From positions 1-64,000 of the forward strand of contig CANJJI010000004.1 in assembly GCA_947474545.1 (NCBI GenBank): a stretch of 64,000 bases of DNA. Reading direction: 5' to 3'. The position numbers were made by a program, and so were the translations under genes. The stretch comes from Beijerinckiaceae bacterium (GTDB lineage: Bacteria > Pseudomonadota > Alphaproteobacteria > Rhizobiales > Beijerinckiaceae). Shown piece by piece: positions 49,940 to 62,309 of the stretch (position 1 is its first letter; every line of letters begins with the position of its first letter). The notes below the pieces were generated by a model. The model searched no databases and was not told the origin of the DNA. It worked only from the letters and a program-made list of their open reading frames with translations.

Positions 49940-50917
49940 CTATTCTAATTTGGCGCCGAACCGCGCCTTGATGATATCGCCCCAGAGCTTGCGTTCTGCG
50001 GCAAAGAATTTTGCCGCTTCGGCCGGAGGTAGCGAATTGATCTCGATGCCCATGCCCTGAACGCGAGCAGTGACAGCTGGAATCTTCAGGGTTTCGTCCA
50101 CATCGCGATAAATCTTTTCTGCCAGTACAGAAGGAAGGCCCGGCGGTCCCGTCATGCCAAACCAGGTGAGCGCCTGGTAGCCGGGCAGGCCATTTTCTTC
50201 CATTGTCGGTTCATTGGGCATAATCTGTGTGCGTTGTTTTGCGGCTACGCCAAACGACTTCACTTTGCCCGCTTCAATCAATTGTTTTGAAGTGGTGACG
50301 ATATCGAACACGAAATCGACATGGCCGTTCATGACATCGACCAGAGCGGGGGCTGCACCGCGATAGGGCACATGCACCATCTGCAATCCGCCTGCGAGAT
50401 TTTCCAACTGTAGCGCGGCCAGTTGCGCCGTCGAACCCATGCTGGATGAGGCGTAAGTAATCTTGCCGGGATTGGCTTTCACATGGGCGATGAATTCCTT
50501 CAGCGTGTTCGCCGGAAAACTCGTGCGTACGACCATCACATAAGGCACGCTGCCAACCATGGTGATAGGCGCGAGCGCATCGGCGTCGTAGCCCGTGCTT
50601 TTGTAGATGAACTGGTTGATGACCAGCGGCGGCGCGGGCACAAACAGCAGCGTATAGCCATCGGGCGCGGCGCGCGAAATCGTCTGCCCGCCAATGTTGC
50701 CGCCTGCCCCCGTCATATTGTCGACGACAACGGATTGGTTCCATTTCTTGGAGAGTTGCTCGGCGATAATACGCGCCAGCGCATCAGTTCCCGATCCCGG
50801 CGGGAACGGCATGATGAGGCGAACCCCGCGCGAAGGATATACGTCTTGCGCGGCGGCTGGCGCATTGCATGCTGCGAAGGTGAGCAATGCAGCGCCAAGA
50901 GCAGAGATGATTTTCAT
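49940..50917 (-). CDS. Bug-type tripartite tricarboxylate transporter receptor
   Basis: PSRGVRLIMPFPPGSGTDALARIIAEQLS; DNMTGAGGNIG; PYRGAAPALVDVMNGHVDF. Confidence 0.92.
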   Translation of the reverse strand: MKIISALGAALLTFAACNAPAAAQDVYPSRGVRLIMPFPPGSGTDALARIIAEQLSKKWNQSVVVDNMTGAGGNIGGQTISRAAPDGYTLLFVPAPPLVINQFIYKSTGYDADALAPITMVGSVPYVMVVRTSFPANTLKEFIAHVKANPGKITYASSSMGSTAQLAALQLENLAGGLQMVHVPYRGAAPALVDVMNGHVDFVFDIVTTSKQLIEAGKVKSFGVAAKQRTQIMPNEPTMEENGLPGYQALTWFGMTGPPGLPSVLAEKIYRDVDETLKIPAVTARVQGMGIEINSLPPAEAAKFFAAERKLWGDIIKARFGAKLE

Positions 50918-50973
50918 AATTTCCTCCCGGGCGAATGTTGCCCCGGCGCGATGGCGCCGACAAGTTCGCTTTT

Positions 50974-51645
50974 TTATTCCCCCAGCAACCTGATCGCCGC
51001 CGCCGCTGCAAATGGCGCGAGCGCGATGGCCGCCAGCGACAGGCCCAGCAGGATCAGGAGTGGTGTTGCAAACGGGATTGTGCCTCCGCTGGCTGCCGCC
51101 GAGGCGGAGACGCCGAAGATCAGCACAGGGATGGCCAGCGGCAAAATCAGGATGGCGCTCAACAGGCCGCCGCGTCGCATGGCGGCGGTGAGCGCGGCGC
51201 CGATGGCGCCAAGAAATGTCAGCGCGGGCGTGCCTGCCAGCAAGGTGAGCGTGGTCCCGGCAAGCGCATCAACATCCATCGCGAGCATCAGGCCGAAGAG
51301 CGGCGCGGCGAAAATGAGTGGCAGGCAGGTCGCAACCCAATGGGCCATGCATTTTACAGTGACGATCAGTTCGAGTGGAATTTCAGACAACCGAAGCAGA
51401 TCGAGCGAGCCGTCTTCCATGTCCGCCTGTAACAGACGGTCCTGCCCCAGCAGTGTCGCCAGCAGAGCCGCAATCCAGAGAACGGCGGGGCCGATGCGTG
51501 CAAGCAGGTTGAGATCTGGCCCGATGGCGAAGGGGACTATCGTCACCATGATGAGAAAGAACACGATTCCGATGGCGGCTCCGCCGCCGATGCGATGGGC
51601 GAGACGCAATTCGCGTTTGAACAAGGCGGCGAGGGCGCGGGTCAT
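50974..51645 (-). CDS. ccmB: Heme exporter protein CcmB
   Basis: FKRELRLAHRIGGGA; QDRLLQADMEDGSLDLL; adjacent to ccmA. Confidence 0.93.
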   Translation of the reverse strand: MTRALAALFKRELRLAHRIGGGAAIGIVFFLIMVTIVPFAIGPDLNLLARIGPAVLWIAALLATLLGQDRLLQADMEDGSLDLLRLSEIPLELIVTVKCMAHWVATCLPLIFAAPLFGLMLAMDVDALAGTTLTLLAGTPALTFLGAIGAALTAAMRRGGLLSAILILPLAIPVLIFGVSASAAASGGTIPFATPLLILLGLSLAAIALAPFAAAAAIRLLGE

Positions 51646-52307
51646 GCAAGCGCGCCTGCACGTTCGGACAGCCGCAGTTCACGTGCATCTTCCAATCCCA
51701 GGGGAGCGTGCGTGGCCGCGATAATGACGCCGCCGCGCGCACGATGGGTTTGCATCATCGCAGCAAGTCTGTCCTGCGAAGCGGCGTCCAGTGCGGTTGC
51801 CGGCTCATCGAGCAGCCAGAGCGGCCTTTCCGCCACGAGCAGACGCGCCAGCGCGATCCGGCGTTTCTGTCCTGCCGAGAGATAACCGGCGGGAAAATCC
51901 GCCACATGGGACAAGCCAACGCAAGCCAGCGCCCCGGCGATATCGGGCTGCGGCCCGCGGCCGCCCAGCATGGCGGCCCAGAACTGCAGGTTTTCCTGAA
52001 CGGTCAGGGCGCCTTTCAGGCCGTCGGCATGGCCGAGATAATGCGCGCACAATCCAGCCGGGGTCCCGGACTCAAGCCCCGTGCCGGTGACGGAAATCCT
52101 GCCCTCTATTGCAGAGAGCAGACCGGCAAGTGTGCGCAGAAGCGTTGATTTTCCAGCGCCATTGGGGCCGGTGACCAGAAGCGCCTGTCCGCGTTCCAAA
52201 ACGAATGACAGTCCGGATGCGAGGGCCTGTCCGCCGCGCCCGATGGTGAGATTTGCGGCGGCCAGCCGGAAATCCGGCCAGCCTTCCAAAGTCGAAGCTC
52301 CATTCAT
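51642..52307 (-). CDS. ccmA: Heme ABC exporter ATP-binding protein CcmA
   Basis: GPNGAGKSTLLRTLAGL; LSAGQKRRIALARLL; overlap with ccmB. Confidence 0.94.
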   Translation of the reverse strand: MNGASTLEGWPDFRLAAANLTIGRGGQALASGLSFVLERGQALLVTGPNGAGKSTLLRTLAGLLSAIEGRISVTGTGLESGTPAGLCAHYLGHADGLKGALTVQENLQFWAAMLGGRGPQPDIAGALACVGLSHVADFPAGYLSAGQKRRIALARLLVAERPLWLLDEPATALDAASQDRLAAMMQTHRARGGVIIAATHAPLGLEDARELRLSERAGALA

Positions 52308-52403
52308 CTACTTGCTGTAGCCCTTACGCTAAAATTTATCTATAAGCCGCGCGGTTTCTCGTTTATCACACCACCACTCAGGCCACTCAAACAGGATGCA
52401 GCC

Positions 52404-55130
<2,727 letters not shown>

Positions 55131-55160
55131 TCTATCTTCGGTAACTTTATGCCGGACAAT

Positions 55161-55310
55161 GGTTTCCTCATCCTGAGGGCGCGCGAGGCGCGCGTCTCGC
55201 CCTTCGGAGGGCTCAGGATGAGGGGATGAGGAAACCGAAGTGCACCTTTGTTGCTCGCCCCCATGGTTCGAGACGCGCTCCTGCTGAGCGCCCTCACTAT
55301 GAGGGTTGAT
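55161..55310. repeat. CTCATCCTGAG-type intergenic inverted repeats downstream of acnA
   Basis: Perfect 13-bp outer arms GGTTTCCTCATCC/GGATGAGGAAACC and nested CTCATCCTGAG/CTCAGGATGAG; a related degenerate unit follows. Confidence 0.7.
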
Positions 55311-55408
55311 TTTGCACTTGTTTACCTGTTGCCTTTGGGTCTTCTGATGCGCCCTTTTTCATTTTCTGATTTCAGGTCCGCCTTTTTCTTTTAATGTGAG
55401 GAGAGCCC

Positions 55409-56566
55409 TCACCCCCACAGCTGCTTGCTCGCAATCCTCGCGCCCTCCGCAAGGCTTTTCAACTTGGCGGTGACGACAGTGGGGTGCACTTCCGGCACAT
55501 CACGCGGCGTGGACGCAAAACCGCAGTCGGTTGAGGCAATGACGCGCTCCTTGCCGACGACACCGGCGAATTTGCAGATCCGTTCGGCGATGAGTTCGGG
55601 ATGTTCCACCAGCACGGAGGCATGGGTGATCATGCCCGGCAGCAGCGCCTTTTCTGCAGGCAGTTTTGCGTCTGCCCAGATTTTCCATTCATGCTCATGG
55701 CGCGGGTTGGCGAATTCGAACGAATAATAATTCGCGTTGATGCCGAGGATGATGTCCGTGAGGTGCTTCATCTCCATGTCGTGGGTGCGCGGGCCCATGT
55801 TGATGCCGTAACATGTATGATGGCGGACCCGTTCAGCGGGAATGTTGCGGATGGAATGATTCATCGCTTCGACGCGCTGCCACGCCCATTTGCGCGCCTG
55901 TTCCAGTGTCATTTCGGGATTGAGCATGTAGTGCATGGCAAGGCGGGGATCGTCGAGCTGCACGGAAAAGCCCGCTGCAACTATGGCCTCGTATTCAACG
56001 CGCATGGTTTCGGCGCAGGCTTCCAGAAACTCATCCTCGGTCTTGTAGAATTCGTTGACGACAGCCCCTTCCACAGTGCCAACGGAAGCGGCGGGAATGA
56101 AGACATCGGTAAAATTTCGCCCGGCAATGGCGCTTTTCAGATTATCAAGATCGGCTTTGAGAATATCCATGCCCGTATAGGACAACGCGCCGGTGCAGCG
56201 CGATCCTGCCGGCTGGGTGCCGGAATGTCCGGCTGCATAAAATTCCGGAAAGGCATCGATTTCCTTGGTGTGTGCGCGGCCCTTTGCGCCGGGCGGGCGC
56301 GCCTCGACGCCGCCAACGCGCTCTTTCACATAAGCGAAAAAGCCGGTCTTGGATTGCTCGCCATCGCTGATGATATCAATGCCGCAATCGGCCTGATAGG
56401 CGACGCATTCGCTGACGGTCTTGCGCACTGTATCCGCATAGAGCTTTGAATCAACCGGACGGCCGTCCATCCGCGCGACCATGAGTTCACTCAAGGCGGG
56501 CGGTCTTGGCAGTGAGCCGACATGGGTTGTGAGAATCCGCTTTGTGCGTTCGGCCGCAAGTGTCAT
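55409..56566 (-). CDS. Cobalamin-independent methionine synthase C-domain-like protein
   Basis: THVGSLPRPPAL, HTCYGINMGPR, STDCGFAS; start trimmed to MTLAAERTKRI. Confidence 0.87.
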   Translation of the reverse strand: MTLAAERTKRILTTHVGSLPRPPALSELMVARMDGRPVDSKLYADTVRKTVSECVAYQADCGIDIISDGEQSKTGFFAYVKERVGGVEARPPGAKGRAHTKEIDAFPEFYAAGHSGTQPAGSRCTGALSYTGMDILKADLDNLKSAIAGRNFTDVFIPAASVGTVEGAVVNEFYKTEDEFLEACAETMRVEYEAIVAAGFSVQLDDPRLAMHYMLNPEMTLEQARKWAWQRVEAMNHSIRNIPAERVRHHTCYGINMGPRTHDMEMKHLTDIILGINANYYSFEFANPRHEHEWKIWADAKLPAEKALLPGMITHASVLVEHPELIAERICKFAGVVGKERVIASTDCGFASTPRDVPEVHPTVVTAKLKSLAEGARIASKQLWG

Positions 56567-56657
56567 GGCGTTTCCTGAAAGTTGTTTGTTGCTTCTATAA
56601 GAGAATTGGCATGAAATCGGCTTCAACGGCAAGCGCCTGCCAAACCGGAAATAGCCC

Positions 56658-56993
56658 ATGTCAGCAGAAGAATTTCCCGCCTTTCATGCCCACGTCTATT
56701 TCGATGCTGCGAGCGTGGAAAAAGCGCGCGATATCTGTACACGATGCAGCGAAAAATTTGGCATCCGCATGGGGCGCATGCACGAGCGGCCCGTCGGCCC
56801 ACATCCCGATTTCAGCTGTCAGCTGACTGTGCCCGCTGAGAAAGTGGGCGAGGTCCTGACGTGGCTGGCCTTTCATCGTGATGGGCTTGTTGTGTTTTCG
56901 CACCCCAACACGGCTGATGCGCTGACCGATCATCGTGATCGCGCAATCTGGATGGGAGCGGTCAGGCCGCTGGATTTGGGGGCGCTGGGGTAA
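56658..56993 (+). CDS. DOPA 4,5-dioxygenase family protein
   Basis: FHAHVYFDAASVEKARDI; RPVGPHPDFSCQLTV; HRDGLVVFSHPNTADALTDHRDRAIWMG. Confidence 0.9.
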   Translation: MSAEEFPAFHAHVYFDAASVEKARDICTRCSEKFGIRMGRMHERPVGPHPDFSCQLTVPAEKVGEVLTWLAFHRDGLVVFSHPNTADALTDHRDRAIWMGAVRPLDLGALG

Positions 56994-57111
56994 TGCACGT
57001 TGAAGATTGTCAGGCGTTTGGTCTGATTTTACACGCGCCCGGAATTCCCGTTGCGGCTGTTTGAGCCAGCGCTTCAACCAAATGGCAATGCGACAGTGTC
57101 ATATTCGCGCA

Positions 57112-57594
57112 ATGGAAGAGGACGGACAAACCTATCTCCTGCCATATTCGGCAATAGCGCGGCTGATCATAACTGCGGCCGGTGCGTTCGCATTTTTCAT
57201 GGCGCCCTATGAATTGTGGCGCGGCGTCTGGCCGTTGAATATTACAACGCCGTTCTTTGGTTTCATCATGCTGGGCGGGATGTCGGTTGGAGCAACATTT
57301 CTCCATGCCGGACTTTTTGCGCCATCCGGACGGCTGGTGTTCCGGGATGGCGTTCTGGAGGTTGAGAAGCGCTATCTTACCCATGTTACGCGCAGCTTGA
57401 TCCCTGCAACGGACATACAGGCCGTTGAAGTCGTTGAAGATCCCAATAGCGACGGCCCCAGCGACTGGCAGGCTGCAATCCGGACAACAAGCTCAGGTCC
57501 AATATACTCCCGCCCCCTTGCCACCCCCGCCGACGCCGAGGCTTTGGCGGTGATTTTCCGCGAAAAACTGGGATTGCCGCCAGGGCAGGCCTGA
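57112..57594 (+). CDS. Hypothetical membrane protein
   Basis: Two TM helices then a soluble PH-like segment; start trimmed. Confidence 0.6.
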   Translation: MEEDGQTYLLPYSAIARLIITAAGAFAFFMAPYELWRGVWPLNITTPFFGFIMLGGMSVGATFLHAGLFAPSGRLVFRDGVLEVEKRYLTHVTRSLIPATDIQAVEVVEDPNSDGPSDWQAAIRTTSSGPIYSRPLATPADAEALAVIFREKLGLPPGQA

Positions 57595-57632
57595 TACAGA
57601 CGGAATTATATCAAAGCGGCGCTGCGCCCTTG

Positions 57633-58052
57633 CTATGCAAGCTCGATATCGGTTTTTGGAAAATCATCACCCTTGCAGACGAGTTTGGAATTGAAATAGC
57701 GCGCTGTGGCGTAGGAGAAGCAATCGCCGAGATTCAGGACAGCTGGATTGCCTTGCAGGTTCCCGGCTCCGTATCGCTCGGCGGCATCTACGGCCAAACG
57801 TGTAATTTCATGGCTGGCGGGCGTTATGGCAATGTGTGCGACTTCCAGGAAGCATTCGATTTCCAGAAGAGCTTGCGGGCGCGAAACTTTTTTTATTCGA
57901 CCTACAGCGCATGCTGCTTCCCATACGGAAAGACATGAAATTCTTCTGTCGATTTTGTTATCTCGCGCGTTGTCGATAGCCGATACCAGACTCTCGTAAC
58001 CTGCTTCCCTGCACATGATAGCCACAAGTGCGGATGCATCGACGACAATCAC
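57633..58052 (-). CDS. vapC: VapC-type PIN-domain toxin
   Basis: MIVVDASALVAI, SVWEAA, NLGDCFSYATAR, CKGDDFPKTD. Confidence 0.92.
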   Translation of the reverse strand: MIVVDASALVAIMCREAGYESLVSAIDNARDNKIDRRISCLSVWEAACAVGRIKKVSRPQALLEIECFLEVAHIAITPASHEITRLAVDAAERYGAGNLQGNPAVLNLGDCFSYATARYFNSKLVCKGDDFPKTDIELA

Positions 58053-58303
58053 GTTCCAGCTCTTTCGTTTTCTCCATTGATCTCATCATAGAATGCCTTG
58101 TCAGCTTTGAGACCAGTGTCTCCGTAGGACGCAATTCGATCCTGTATCGGCTTGATAAGTTCAGCGAGACTTGGCCGGGAATTTTCCCGGTCCTGCATTT
58201 CCTCCAAGGCGGTCTGGATGATTTCGGTGAGTCCGACACCATGCTTTTGGGCAAGCTTGCGAGCGAGCTGTTCCACCTGATCATTCTTGATACTGATACC
58301 CAC
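58049..58303 (-). CDS. vapB: VapB-type antitoxin
   Basis: MGISIKNDQVEQLARKLAQKHGVGLTEIIQTALEE; GTG start, 4-bp overlap with vapC. Confidence 0.88.
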   Translation of the reverse strand: MGISIKNDQVEQLARKLAQKHGVGLTEIIQTALEEMQDRENSRPSLAELIKPIQDRIASYGDTGLKADKAFYDEINGENERAGT

Positions 58304-58315
58304 GGAGAATTTCCA

Positions 58316-58345
58316 ATTCTAGACAGTATCATCATTTTATAGAAT
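58316..58345. promoter_or_regulatory. Candidate vapBC operator/promoter
   Basis: Inverted ATTCTA/TAGAAT with 18-bp spacer overlapping a TATAAAAT -10-like box upstream of vapB. Confidence 0.4.
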
Positions 58346-58361
58346 GCGATCTAAAATACAA

Positions 58362-58385
58362 GCCCGCCATTTCACAATGGCGGGC
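58362..58385 (-). terminator. Terminator downstream of asd
   Basis: GCCCGCCATT-tcac-AATGGCGGGC then T-rich tract on minus strand. Confidence 0.65.
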
Positions 58386-58408
58386 GAAATTCTATCAAGC
58401 AGCTGATA

Positions 58409-59446
58409 TCAGGCCGCTTTCTGCTGCTTGGGCGTAATCAGCTTGCGCTTCACCAGCTCCTCGGCGATCTGCACTGTGTTCAGCGCTGCGCCCTTGCGCA
58501 GGTTGTCGGAGACGCACCAGAAGGCGAGGCCGTTTTCAACGGTGGCGTCTTCGCGAATGCGGGAGATGTAGGTCGCGTCCTCGCCAGCGGCCTCGTGGGG
58601 GGTGATGTAGCCACCGGGTTCGTGCTTGTCGATCACCAGAACGCCTGGCGCGTTGCGCAGGATTTCGCGCGCTTCATCGGGTGAAATCGGGTGCTCGAAC
58701 TCTACGTTCACCGACTCAGAATGCGAGATGAAAACCGGCACGCGCACACAGGTGGCAGTGAGCTTGATCTTGGGGTCGAGAATTTTCTTCGTCTCAGCCA
58801 TCATCTTCCACTCTTCCTTTGTGTAGCCGTCTTCCATGAAGACATCTATCTGAGGGATGAGATTGAAGGCGATGCGCTTGGGGAATTTCTTGGGTGTGAC
58901 CGGATCTGACACAAACACCGCGCGGGTCTGCGAGAACAATTCGTCCATCGCTTCCTTGCCGGCGCCGGAGACGGATTGGTAGGTCGAGACGACGACGCGC
59001 AAAATCTTCGCTTTGTCATGCAAGGGCTTCAGCGCCACGACCAGTTGCGCGGTGGAGCAATTGGGATTGGCGATGATGTTGCGGTTCTTGAACCCCACAA
59101 TCGCATCGGCATTCACTTCCGGCACGATCAGCGGGATGTCGGATTCATAGCGCCACGCCGACGAATTATCGATGACCACGCAACCCTGGGCGCCGATCCT
59201 GGGCGCCCATTCCTTGGCGACTCCGCCACCCGCCGACATCAGGCAGATATCGGTGCCGGAAAAATCATAAGTGTCGAGATGTCTGCATTTCAGGGTTTTG
59301 TCGCCAAAGGAGACTTCACGGCCCATGGAGCGCGCAGAGGCGAGGGCAATAACCTCGCTCACCGGGAACTTGCGCTCGGCCAGAATATCCAGCATTTCGT
59401 GGCCCACATTCCCAGTGGCGCCGACGATGGCGACCTTGAATGCCAT
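58409..59446 (-). CDS. asd: Aspartate-semialdehyde dehydrogenase
   Basis: VGATGNVGHEMLDIL; NPNCSTAQLVVALKPL; VSTYQSVSGAG. Confidence 0.97.
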   Translation of the reverse strand: MAFKVAIVGATGNVGHEMLDILAERKFPVSEVIALASARSMGREVSFGDKTLKCRHLDTYDFSGTDICLMSAGGGVAKEWAPRIGAQGCVVIDNSSAWRYESDIPLIVPEVNADAIVGFKNRNIIANPNCSTAQLVVALKPLHDKAKILRVVVSTYQSVSGAGKEAMDELFSQTRAVFVSDPVTPKKFPKRIAFNLIPQIDVFMEDGYTKEEWKMMAETKKILDPKIKLTATCVRVPVFISHSESVNVEFEHPISPDEAREILRNAPGVLVIDKHEPGGYITPHEAAGEDATYISRIREDATVENGLAFWCVSDNLRKGAALNTVQIAEELVKRKLITPKQQKAA

Positions 59447-59696
59447 GATACCAATCCTGTTTTATGCGACCGCCAAACCGGCAGACGCTTTTTGCACTGC
59501 AGCGCGCCCAAAAGCATGCGCACCCCGCAAAGTCAATCATTCCACGGATGAACTGGCGGTGAACTGTACCGTAGCCCTGCTTTAATCGTCCGTTGACCCT
59601 GCTTTTTGATTCCGGGACTGCGGTAACTTTCCGCTCAACAACTCCGGTCAAAGTTTACGCATCCAATTTGAGCCCGAAGTGGCCGGGGAGCGCGTG

Positions 59697-60554
59697 ATGT
59701 CAGTATGGAGTACAGCCGGACGAGGTTCCGGGGCCTTTTTCAGGCCAAAACCAAAATCAGGAAAACAGCACGGGTTTCTGCGTTCGGCGTTGGGCGCAGG
59801 CGCAACTCTTGGCGCCATGTGGCTGATTACAAATACCTTATTGAATCCGCCAGAATTTCTGGTGCAAACGGCGGCCCGCCCGGCCGTCCAGCATCAAGAG
59901 TGGGTGGAAATCGTCAAACCGTTCCCGCTCTATGCATTGCCTTCTGCAACATTTGGAGCTGAACCGCGCCAGTTTTCAGCGCGCCGTCATGCGAGCGGCG
60001 GAGGCCGGGCAGACGCGCTGGTTTTCGGCGCCGAAGAGCCGGGTAAAGGTAATTGGCTCCGGGTGGAGATTCTGCGATCGGGCCGGGAATCCTCGCCCGA
60101 TGTTCCCTTTTACCCTGAAATCGCTCGTCAAGCGGCCCGCTCTGGCAGCTCGATTGCCCGCTCTGCCTTGCCTGATCTGCTCCAGACCCGGTTCGGCGGC
60201 GTGGAATTTGCCGATGTTCAGGTCGTAACTGGCGATCGCTTTACGGCCTGCATAGGTTTCCGCCTCGGGCGGCAGGAGCCGGGAATAGCTTTTTCCGGCC
60301 TAGCCTGTGGTACAGCGGTGAAGCCTATGGACCGGCAGACGCTGGCCTGCACTCTGGATCGTCTTGATCTGATCGCCTCGGGGGATTATCGGGATCTTGG
60401 GAATTTCTTTGCCGAACGGGAGTTGCGCCGCGGTCAGGATTGTTCCGGAAACAAAACAGCGCTGCAAGCGGACCGGCCCGGCTGGCTGACCCCGGTGGCA
60501 GGCGCTTTGCCGCTTAAGGGATCAATCACGGTTGCCGATGCGAGAAGGCGGTGA
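59697..60554 (+). CDS. Hypothetical membrane-anchored protein
   Basis: Single N-terminal hydrophobic segment; long ORF with no strong competitor. Confidence 0.6.
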   Translation: MSVWSTAGRGSGAFFRPKPKSGKQHGFLRSALGAGATLGAMWLITNTLLNPPEFLVQTAARPAVQHQEWVEIVKPFPLYALPSATFGAEPRQFSARRHASGGGRADALVFGAEEPGKGNWLRVEILRSGRESSPDVPFYPEIARQAARSGSSIARSALPDLLQTRFGGVEFADVQVVTGDRFTACIGFRLGRQEPGIAFSGLACGTAVKPMDRQTLACTLDRLDLIASGDYRDLGNFFAERELRRGQDCSGNKTALQADRPGWLTPVAGALPLKGSITVADARRR

Positions 60555-60645
60555 CGAATTTGACCGGAGTTGCAGATTTCCCTCTGTTCCCGTTCGCAAT
60601 TCGTCGTAAAGTAGCCACAAGGAATCGAACCTCCGAGGGAAGCTT

Positions 60646-60927
60646 ATGCGCCGCATTTTCACTGCTCTTGTTATCGCCGCCAGCACGGCGACATTTCTCG
60701 CCGCTACAATTGTCAGCGCCGATGCGCGGACGCGCAAAAAGAATCCCCGTGTCCTGGTCATCACCAAGCGCAGCTTCCTCGACAGCGGGAAATATCCTGC
60801 GATCGGCAGCATGAACCGTTACGTGACGATGGATACCGTGTTTGGCTATCCAGCCTATATGAGTCAGCGTGGCCGTTACGGACTGGAGACGCTGCCGGGC
60901 CGGTTTGGGCCATCCTGGCCGAACTGA
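60646..60927 (+). CDS. Small exported hypothetical protein
   Basis: Signal peptide MRRIFTALVIAASTATFLAATIVSADA; followed by a terminator. Confidence 0.65.
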   Translation: MRRIFTALVIAASTATFLAATIVSADARTRKKNPRVLVITKRSFLDSGKYPAIGSMNRYVTMDTVFGYPAYMSQRGRYGLETLPGRFGPSWPN

Positions 60928-60945
60928 ACGATTCCTCATTGTTTG

Positions 60946-60981
60946 AAAGGGCCGCCCGGAAAATATCCGGCGGCCCTTTTT
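60946..60981 (+). terminator. Rho-independent terminator
   Basis: AAAGGGCCGCCcGGA ... TCCGGCGGCCCTTTTT stem with U-tract. Confidence 0.8.
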
Positions 60982-61053
60982 CATTTGCCGCGATTTGCCT
61001 TAAGAAAGCGACGACACACTACTGGCGGTGCGCTCGAGCGCAGGGAGAAGACC

Positions 61054-62307
61054 ATGGACGATCTTAGCGTCAAGACGGCGGCGGCGCCGGATTTCAAATG
61101 GCTACACGGGGACATGTCCCAGGTGCCCTTTCAGGTCTATACCGACGAAGCGCTTTATGCGGCTGAACAGCAGCGCATTTTTCAGGGGCCGGTGTGGAAT
61201 TTCATCGCGCTGGAATGCGAAATTCCCAACCCAGGCGACTTCAAGACCACCTTTGCTGGCGATGCACCGATTATTGTCGTCCGGGCAGAGGACGGCTCGG
61301 TCAAGGCCATGGTCAACCGCTGCGTCCACAAGGGATCATTGGTTTGTTACAAGCCGCGCGGCACGGTGAAGGAATTCACCTGCGTCTACCATAATTGGAC
61401 CTATGATCTCTCCGGGCAATTGACAGGCGTAGCCTTCCGGCGCGGTGTGAATGGCGTCGGCGGGCTGGATCCGGAATACGATATCAAGAAGCACGGCCTG
61501 CAGAAGCTGCGGGTCGAGATATTCAATGGCCTGATCTTCGGCACATTCTCGGACACGACGCCGCCCTTCCGAGAATATATCGGCGCCGAACTTTGCGCCA
61601 ATATCGAGCGTGTATTTCCCAGAAAGTTGAAAGTTCTGGGCTATCACAGCCAGATCCTGCCGAATAATTGGAAGCTCTATGTGGAGAACAACAAGGACGC
61701 GTATCACGCCAGCCTTTTGCATGTGTTCCACAATACGTTTGGCGTGGTGCGGCCCACCATGGGGGGCGGAATAAAGCTTTCAGACAATGGCTGGCATCAT
61801 CTCAGCTACACCGTGAAGAACGCCGACAGCGATGACGCCACCGGCAAGGAAAAAGTCCGCTCGCTGCAGGATCAATACAAGCTCAACGACGTGCGCATGA
61901 TGGAGCACAAGCTCGAGTTCGGCGACTACACCACCAACGCCATCCAGACCGTGTTTCCCACCCTCGTCGTGCAGCAGATCCTCAACGCGCTTGCCGTGCG
62001 ACAGCTCGTGCCCAAGGGCGTCGACAAGAGCGAGTTGATCTGGACCATTCTCGGCTTTGAGGACGACGATGCGGATATGCAGGCTTTGCGCGTGCAAGTG
62101 AATAATCTCGTCGGCCCCGCTGGTCTCATCTCGATGGAAGACGGCTGCGTTGGCGGCTGGGTGCAGACAGCGGCCAAGGCCGATCCCGGCGCACAGACAG
62201 TCATGCCCATGGGTGGGCGCGATATACTGCCGACCGAAGGATCGCGCGTAACAGAATCCGCTGTGCGTGGCTTCTGGAAGGGCTGGCGCGAGTTGATGGG
62301 GGTTTAA
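61054..62307 (+). CDS. Aromatic ring-hydroxylating dioxygenase alpha subunit (Rieske)
   Basis: CVHKGSLVCYKPRGTVKEFTCVYHNWTYD; NWKLYVENNKDAYHASLLH. Confidence 0.94.
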   Translation: MDDLSVKTAAAPDFKWLHGDMSQVPFQVYTDEALYAAEQQRIFQGPVWNFIALECEIPNPGDFKTTFAGDAPIIVVRAEDGSVKAMVNRCVHKGSLVCYKPRGTVKEFTCVYHNWTYDLSGQLTGVAFRRGVNGVGGLDPEYDIKKHGLQKLRVEIFNGLIFGTFSDTTPPFREYIGAELCANIERVFPRKLKVLGYHSQILPNNWKLYVENNKDAYHASLLHVFHNTFGVVRPTMGGGIKLSDNGWHHLSYTVKNADSDDATGKEKVRSLQDQYKLNDVRMMEHKLEFGDYTTNAIQTVFPTLVVQQILNALAVRQLVPKGVDKSELIWTILGFEDDDADMQALRVQVNNLVGPAGLISMEDGCVGGWVQTAAKADPGAQTVMPMGGRDILPTEGSRVTESAVRGFWKGWRELMGV

Positions 62308-62309
62308 CT

